NCBI GenBank assembly: GCA_949361645.1
Contig: OX442429.1
Location: 4,620,667-4,684,666, forward strand
DNA: 64,000 nt
Direction of reading: 5' to 3'
Source: Spongilla lacustris
Taxonomy: Eukaryota; Porifera; Demospongiae; Spongillida; Spongillidae
In this document: one piece after another, positions 58,410-64,000 of the stretch
How the letters are laid out: each line of letters starts with the position of its first letter
Numbering within the stretch: the stretch's first letter is position 1
Made by a program: the position numbers and the translations under genes
The notes under the pieces: generated by a model
What the model was told of the DNA's origin: nothing
Database searches by the model: none
The model's input: only the letters and a program-made list of their open reading frames with translations

Positions 58410-61250
58410 CGGCCGGGCCTGCGGCGATACTTTTCTATTTGATCATCTGAAGCCGGGCGATTGAGTTCAAGTTATACACCATTAATTGGATTATGGAAAA
58501 CTGAACCCCTGAACCCCCAATAAAACATGTACATGTGCCTCAAGCGTACTCATCACGACTCATGCATGAGCTCATCTATCATTCCAGAATTTGTACATGC
58601 CTGGTGTCGCATGCAGGGGCCAATGACTCCAGTTTCAAATCAGTAATGACTCTCAGACATTGATCCCTATACTCCCGCAGTGGTACATATAGGTTTTCAT
58701 GATCATGATCCTCTATGGGATGAATGACACCTACCTCCGGGCATTGCTTGTATCAATGACTCCCCGCCTTACTTCCCGGCATATCATTGTGATGAATAAC
58801 TGCTGTATGAGGAGTTGGTAAAAAAAAAAACAGATTATGAGGAAAATGTTTAGCGGTGTAATATTACACATTGCATGAATTACAAGTCATAAAAAATACT
58901 ATGCAAAATAGTACAACAACAATAACAACAACAATGTGTAATGAAGTGCATTGCGTATATACTGAGAATTTTTTATACAGCACTACCATTTTCAGCTTAC
59001 ATTAGTGCATGGGTTGGGATGTCCCTTTTCTCTTGAACTCCAAACCGCATTTGTAACGTTGTACTTGGGATGCATGTAACTTGATAAATAAAAATCAGGC
59101 AAACGACAGACATCCTCGTCAACAGTTAGTATAGTGTTGAGTGTTTGATGCTTTCCTTGGGAAAGGTACCGCACACTTCTTCTTTACAATGCTACTGGGG
59201 GGAATTTCCTGCCTTAAAGTAGCTATGCAGATGTTGTCATGCACGTCAGTTTTGCAATGCTCAGAACTACTGAGCTTTTATTGGATCTAGTCCACTGCAC
59301 AATTCAGATGCAAATGCTGTAGAAAATACAATCCACAATCCTTACTTCCTTTCAAGCAGTCTAGTCTGCTATTGAACAGACTGAAAGGTCTGTTACGGCT
59401 GGAGGATAATAAAATAACATAACTGTCCATCAACAGCACTTATCCTTGCTTGGCTCCCATGCTTGTACTGCACACCCAATAACCTTCTGCATAAAAACAA
59501 ATGCCGGCGTTTTATGATCAGGGCAGATGTTCTAGTACTCACCATGCAGTGTAATCAATTTGAACTGCATCATGACTGAGGAATTGGTTTGACTGAAAAC
59601 ATTTAATGTTGATGAAAATAGTTTGCATGAGATGTATGGATAACAGCAATCTGCCCCTTTTGAGACCATCTTCATCAGAAGGTTCACAACTCCTTGCAAC
59701 CTATCTTTTCAGGTGTTGGAGCATTCTTATATATATCAACCAGGATGCATGCATTGTCACCAATCAACGTTGAACTACATGCAGCAGGTGCAACTGATGC
59801 TGCAGATTGATTCAAAGACTGAGGATAACAGCATGAATGCAGTATGCATGGATCCATCCATTGAGGTTTTAACTTGGCACCTTTTCGGAGGTCTCGGGTG
59901 CTATTCCTTGGGTGCCTCCACTGAATACCTTGAAAAAGATACCATAGATTTTATATCCTTGAACCCTTGCAGTGGCCTTCCAATTTTTGCATTTGTATAT
60001 GTAGCATGCATGTACAGTAAGCTGTCTACCAGCCCTAATAATATTCATACAAATTCTACATCTTGCGATTTAGTTTACCCATACTGGATTATCTACCTAT
60101 AAATAACAGATAATCTACGTAAACAAGTGAGACAATATGCTTGTACTGAAACAGATTAATAAACAACAAAATGCCGGCCTATACACAGCAAACACCTGTA
60201 CAGTAGGTTGCACGGATGTATACATACATGCTATATAAAACTATTGATCAGTATGATTAAAAGGTTACATGTGTATACTATTTAAAACCCATTTGTGGGA
60301 TGTCTGCAACCACCATGCATATGGGTAAAGGTCTGCCTCCAAGTACAGGGGGACCTTCACAGCATTACTTGCATGTATCAGACCCTGAAGGACTATGGGA
60401 AAACCCTTCTTGTCGAAACTTTAGAAGGGGTTTGCACATTAAGAGCACAGCTATACCACTCTGGATACAAGCTGCATGCAATTATGCCTCCCTCTGTTGT
60501 TCAAAGAACTGCCTTTCAGAATCGTGCAAGATGAATGCTCAGATGATATAACAACTCAGCGGCAAAGAAAACACTGGATATAATTATGGTTGGACCACAT
60601 CAATATACAGCCAATCAGTGATGCATGCATTTAAAGATGGATTGTAGAGACATAAAACTTCTTATGGAGCGGCCAAACTCAGCGGTGACTGTTCCAGCAA
60701 TGGAGGACCCAGCTGCATCCTTGCAAATACTCAGTGTGGTGTGCTGAAGCCGGTATATGATGATGACGAGTCTGACTTTTGATGTGACACGTGCAATTTG
60801 TGGTACTGCGCCACGTGTGATGGCCTTATTTGTGTACCTACATCAGAAACGTATACACCTGCTCTCATTGTTGCGTGTGAAAATGTCTTTTTGAAATATA
60901 TATTTACGTGTTTGCTTTTGTTTTTTTAAGTATCAACTTTTTAAAGTATCAAGTTTTAAAGCATGAGAAACGCGCGTGTACATTTTAAAATAGATAAAAC
61001 AAAACGGAGCTAGAAGGCAACGGGGACGTCAGCTACTAGTCGTCATTCTACAGATAACGATCGATGAGTGCAATCGTTAATCGTACTCGTGTTACTGCCT
61101 GCAGTAATTCATCCGCGGCTTACATGTTATTGTATACATGTAGCCCGTACCGTGCTATAGCGCGAATTCATCGATAGTCAAACCCAGGGAGGATTTGACA
61201 GCATACCACAGTACATGTATAGTTTGATATGACGCCCCCGACCCTTGCCC
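58410..61250. other. Intergenic, unassigned open frames
   Basis: A 129-codon frame at 59713-60102 and an 83-codon frame at 60300-60551 are open but show no domain I know, and could be exons or remnants. Nothing else was recognised. Confidence 0.35.
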
Positions 61251-61255
61251 GTACG

Positions 61256-61430
61256 GGGGCAGGGGCGGATCTAGAAAATTGTGAACGGGGGGGGGGGGGG
61301 GGGGGAGGGGGGGGGGCGTGCGCGGAGGACCAAATTCCAGCTAGGGGGTCTGGGCCTCTGGGGAAGCGCGGCATGTAACACTTAGCTCCTGCAGCGGGGT
61401 CTGGGGCGGAGCCCCAGCCGCCAACCAATT
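61256..61430 (-). repeat. GC-rich dispersed repeat with poly(G) tract
   Basis: Contains ggggcggatctagaaaattg, a G-run at about 61288-61314 broken by one A, and ggggtctggggcggagcccc. The 'gcggatctag' tail also occurs near 19792, and a related 'gtatccgccactg' occurs at 63589-63601. Confidence 0.7.
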
Positions 61431-61771
61431 TCGAGCAGAATAGAACCTTTTTGTGGCTTTTCCTGTATACCTTGGAGACACTTTCCCAATAAATACAAGG
61501 CACAGTTGCAATGATAATTACAGGAATACATGAACACAATAATAACGCCAATCTTAAAATACCTACACAGTTTACTCTCATAACTGTTTATTGTTTTTAC
61601 TAAACTTATGCTATTTTGGCATTTGATTATATCTTAAAATTTTCGATCGTACAATTAGGCCGAACGGATCGAGTGCGTGCGCCGCGTACGCCCCTCCGTA
61701 AATCCGCGCCTGGGAAAGGGGGCATTGATAAGTGCATCAGCGAAATCAATTGTAAGGCTACTGGATTAGCC

Positions 61772-62659
61772 ATGCTCATCAGGGTTAAGGGAGGAACTGG
61801 AGATCATCGCGTTCTCCTCAGCTGCACAGCTGATGGAGGCAAGGTGGACCTGTATCACGTGGACGACAACTCGGGCCGGCAAAAATGGAACCTGGAGCCT
61901 ACCGGTCAGGGCGACTATCGCATCCTTGTCGGCGGAGGCGTTCAACACGGGCGGAGGTACCTTAGCTGCACCGATGACGGCAGCAAGGTGGACCTGTACA
62001 CGGTTGACGACGGGTCTGGTCGACAGCGGTGGGTAATTGACAATTTTGGTGATTACTGTACTATCCGGGTAGCCGGCGGAGTGCGCAATGGCCGCGTTTA
62101 CCTCAGTTGTACCGCTGACGGCAAAAAGGTTGACCTGTGGACACAGGACGACGCATCTGGGCGCCAGCGATGGGAAATACATGTGCCCCCTAACAAGCAT
62201 TGGTTCCTCCATCCGATCTTGCCGATATGTAGGAGACACTCTCAGGTCAGAGTAAAGGACGGAACCTTCGGAGGCCGCATTTTCCTCAGCTGCACTGCTG
62301 ATGGCGGCATTGTGGACCTTTACTCCACGGATGATAACTCGGGACGACAGAAGTGGGTTTTTGAGCCTACTGGTTATGGCGACTATCGTATTGTTGTTAG
62401 CAACGGCGTTTACTCTGGGCGGAGGTACCTCAGCTGCACTCCTGATGGCGCCAGGGTTGATTTGTGGACAATTGACGACGGTTCTGGTCGACAGCGGTGG
62501 GTGGTTACTAACTTTGGTGACTTTGTCACGATCAGGGTGGCAGGTGGAGTCCACTCCGGACGTGTGTTCCTCAGCTGTAGTGCTGACGGTTCCGTAGTGG
62601 ATCTGTGGACTGTGGACGATGGATCTGGACGCCAGCGGTGGGAACTTTTCCCTCACTAA
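61772..62659 (+). CDS. Double beta-trefoil lectin-like protein (lectin copy C)
   Basis: I place the start at ATG 61772 (MLIRVKGG), giving 295 residues. The frame continues upstream to about 61616 but with no ATG, and copy B starts at the same Met. There are six GRQxW repeats in two trefoils, as in copy B. The linker is shorter (HVPPNKHWFLHP against HDPAVSHNKHWFLHP). Substitutions relative to copy B are few, concentrated in surface-type positions (for example K/T after DGG, Y/H in GVYSG). The short leader before the ATG resembles that of copy A (AGCGAA...TACTGGATTAG). Further upstream lies GC-rich repeat DNA, without the TATA-like element of A and B. The ligand is unknown; carbohydrate binding is inferred from the fold signature. 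Confidence 0.83.
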   Translation: MLIRVKGGTGDHRVLLSCTADGGKVDLYHVDDNSGRQKWNLEPTGQGDYRILVGGGVQHGRRYLSCTDDGSKVDLYTVDDGSGRQRWVIDNFGDYCTIRVAGGVRNGRVYLSCTADGKKVDLWTQDDASGRQRWEIHVPPNKHWFLHPILPICRRHSQVRVKDGTFGGRIFLSCTADGGIVDLYSTDDNSGRQKWVFEPTGYGDYRIVVSNGVYSGRRYLSCTPDGARVDLWTIDDGSGRQRWVVTNFGDFVTIRVAGGVHSGRVFLSCSADGSVVDLWTVDDGSGRQRWELFPH

Positions 62660-62800
62660 AGACGATTGACTATACCTTGTAAAGCGTAGAATTTAGGGCT
62701 GCTCTATATTTTAGAGTTGTGTACGTACCGGGGTACATGTATACAGCCCTGCATGCATGAGCCCTTGTGCTGTTTTGCATTTTGTGGTAGATTAACCTCA
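62660..62800 (+). repeat. 3' flank shared with lectin copy B
   Basis: Starting right after the stop, agacgattgactatacctt and gtaaagcgtagaattt are identical to the minus-strand text downstream of copy B (46758-46725). Weaker similarity (gttgtgtac, acagcc, gttttgcat) continues to about 62800 / 46667. This shows that the duplication included the 3' region. Confidence 0.85.
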
Positions 62801-62809
62801 CGATTAGCT

Positions 62810-63720
62810 GGGAAAGGACGGTCTGGTGGCTCTGGTCTCCAGACTATAAAGCCGCTTCCGCACTAGATATCTCAAACCGCATCGATCTAAAGCGATCTGC
62901 TGTCACAGGCGAATCGGCACCCCCGTTGCAATAAATTTAGCACCCCGGCCCATTCCATTTTTCTAGGAAAATTGGAATCCTTCCAGGACAATTGGCATCC
63001 CTGTAAATGCATGTCTTGGAATTAAAAAGCCATTAAGTAACAGTCATGGTCATAAAGTGGGAGGGGCCAAAGCCATTTTCAAAACATATAGGTATACACA
63101 AATAAGCTACGTTTTATGCAGTTCGTGTAATCATGAATTCATGATTGCGCTAAAAATAGCCGAATGCATATCAATTAAAAGGAAGATGAATATTGCGATT
63201 AAGCATATCCAGAAATGGCCCAACATGCATACAAGGTCATCCTGTTTTTTTTTTTTTTTGTCCCTCTTTGAATTTCAAGCATGTTCATATTGTATAAAAC
63301 TCGATTTGATTATAATATGTGAAGTTAACATTAAGCATCCTTTTACTAAAATCAAGACAATTAATTTCAACCACGCATAAATCTCGAAGTTTAATACTAA
63401 CCAATGAATAAAAGCAACAAGAGTTTAGCAACTTCACGGAGTGCACGCTGAACTCTTCGTAGACATGTATAGCTCACGTGCGCCGATCATACGCTACTTG
63501 TGATTATACGTTAATTATATTCATATTCAGGTTCGAGGGGGGGGGGGGGGGGGGGGGGGGGGGGTTCCAACCTCTGGAATACCCCCCTGTATCCGCCACT
63601 GCCGGCGAGAACAAATAATTGTACATGTCGTAAACTTGCAAACGTGACACTTGAAACACACGCTTAATTATGTACGGTACGGCCTGGCTATCGGTTATTA
63701 ATTGCAAGTTAAGTGTGACG
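62810..63720. other. Intergenic, poly(G) tract, no gene recognised
   Basis: Contains a T-run at about 63244-63259 and a poly(G) of 28 (63537-63564), followed by ttccaacctctggaataccc and gtatccgccactg, a short dispersed repeat tail. No exon seen. Confidence 0.5.
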
Positions 63721-63730
63721 CAAAATCAAT

Positions 63731-64000
63731 ATGCATATGGCAGTCGATCGCGAAAAGTCTGAAATAGCTTCCAGTCAGAGTCTTCATTTGCTTTCGGATG
63801 CCGATGACCATGAGGAGAACTTAGGACCATCGGCATCAAAGAAGTTTATGGTAATCTACGTTTCAACCAACTTTGCAAAATTGCCAAACTAGTTCTGGTT
63901 CTTCCTTATTCTAACGCACAGGAAGAACGCATTTTCTCCATGGTCAGATAAAACAAGACCTCGATTAGGCCCAATTTGGATCCAAAGAGTACTTTATCGA
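63731..64000 (+). pseudogene. hAT-type transposase C-terminal (dimerisation) remnant, runs off the window
   Basis: One frame reads MAVDREKSEIASSQ ... GPSASKKFM. Then, shifted by one base, it reads RFNQLCKIAKLVLVLPYSNA and QEERIFSMVR, a TAA stop, and NKTSIRPNLDPKSTLS. The order (KIAKLVL.LP.SNA..ERIFSMV..NKT.....L....TL) is the hAT C-terminal dimerisation region. The stop and frameshift make it inactive. The rest lies beyond the window. Confidence 0.6.

Overview
The window is eukaryotic and metazoan in style. Genes are sparse and intron-bearing, with GT-AG introns from 50 bp to more than 3 kb. The space between them holds microsatellites, poly(dG)/poly(dC) runs, palindromic transposable elements and decayed transposon genes. 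A 200-N block at 48801-49000 marks a scaffold join. The gene families (HECT E3 of the expanded invertebrate/fish type, DDE integrase with helix-turn-helix, repeated GRQ[RK]W beta-trefoil-like lectins, CR1-like and gypsy remnants, HAFTGCDTTS-type transposon genes) suggest a marine invertebrate. A sponge or cnidarian is my best guess, from recall of family content only.

Layout. 0-4 kb: an intergenic start, then a single-trefoil lectin gene with a hydrophobic C-terminal tail (minus strand, 2975-3601) and a short upstream promoter-like element. 4-10 kb: intergenic, with an 823-bp palindromic element (5411-6233), a perfect 42-bp-arm hairpin (7214-7313) and a 1.6-kb long-inverted-repeat element (7566-9164). 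11.3-13.6 kb: a four-exon DDE integrase/transposase gene on the minus strand. 13.7-16.2 kb: three palindromic elements of about 820 bp side by side, followed by a broken Ulp1/C48-like protease fragment. 20.2-31.1 kb: the main gene of the window, a 12-exon HECT-type E3 ubiquitin ligase on the plus strand. I could assemble it in one continuous frame (1039 codons). It has a coding minisatellite, a conserved pre-HECT module, a UBZ4-type zinc finger, a UIM-like motif and a HECT domain with its catalytic cysteine.

34-38.5 kb: a decayed gypsy-type pol with flanking inverted and direct repeats. 41.5 kb: a LINE 3' fragment. 46.8-47.7 kb: a double-trefoil lectin gene (minus). 47.8-50.3 kb: a hAT-like element containing the assembly gap. 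53.5-56.7 kb: a decayed multi-part transposon gene split by an 840-bp insertion. 57.5-58.4 kb: an arylamine N-acetyltransferase-like gene with two frame breaks (minus). 61.8-62.7 kb: a second double-trefoil lectin (plus), an inverted duplicate of the 46.8-kb gene including its 3' flank. 63.7-64 kb: a hAT-type transposase C-terminal remnant running off the window.

The three lectin genes form a small dispersed family. The HECT gene combines ubiquitin-binding modules (UBZ4, UIM) with a ligase domain in one polypeptide. Most remaining DNA is mobile-element debris. The most unusual is the palindromic family, whose centre is conserved between copies while the outer arms diverge between copies but stay matched within each copy. 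All splice models and family assignments come from reading the sequence; no database search was run.
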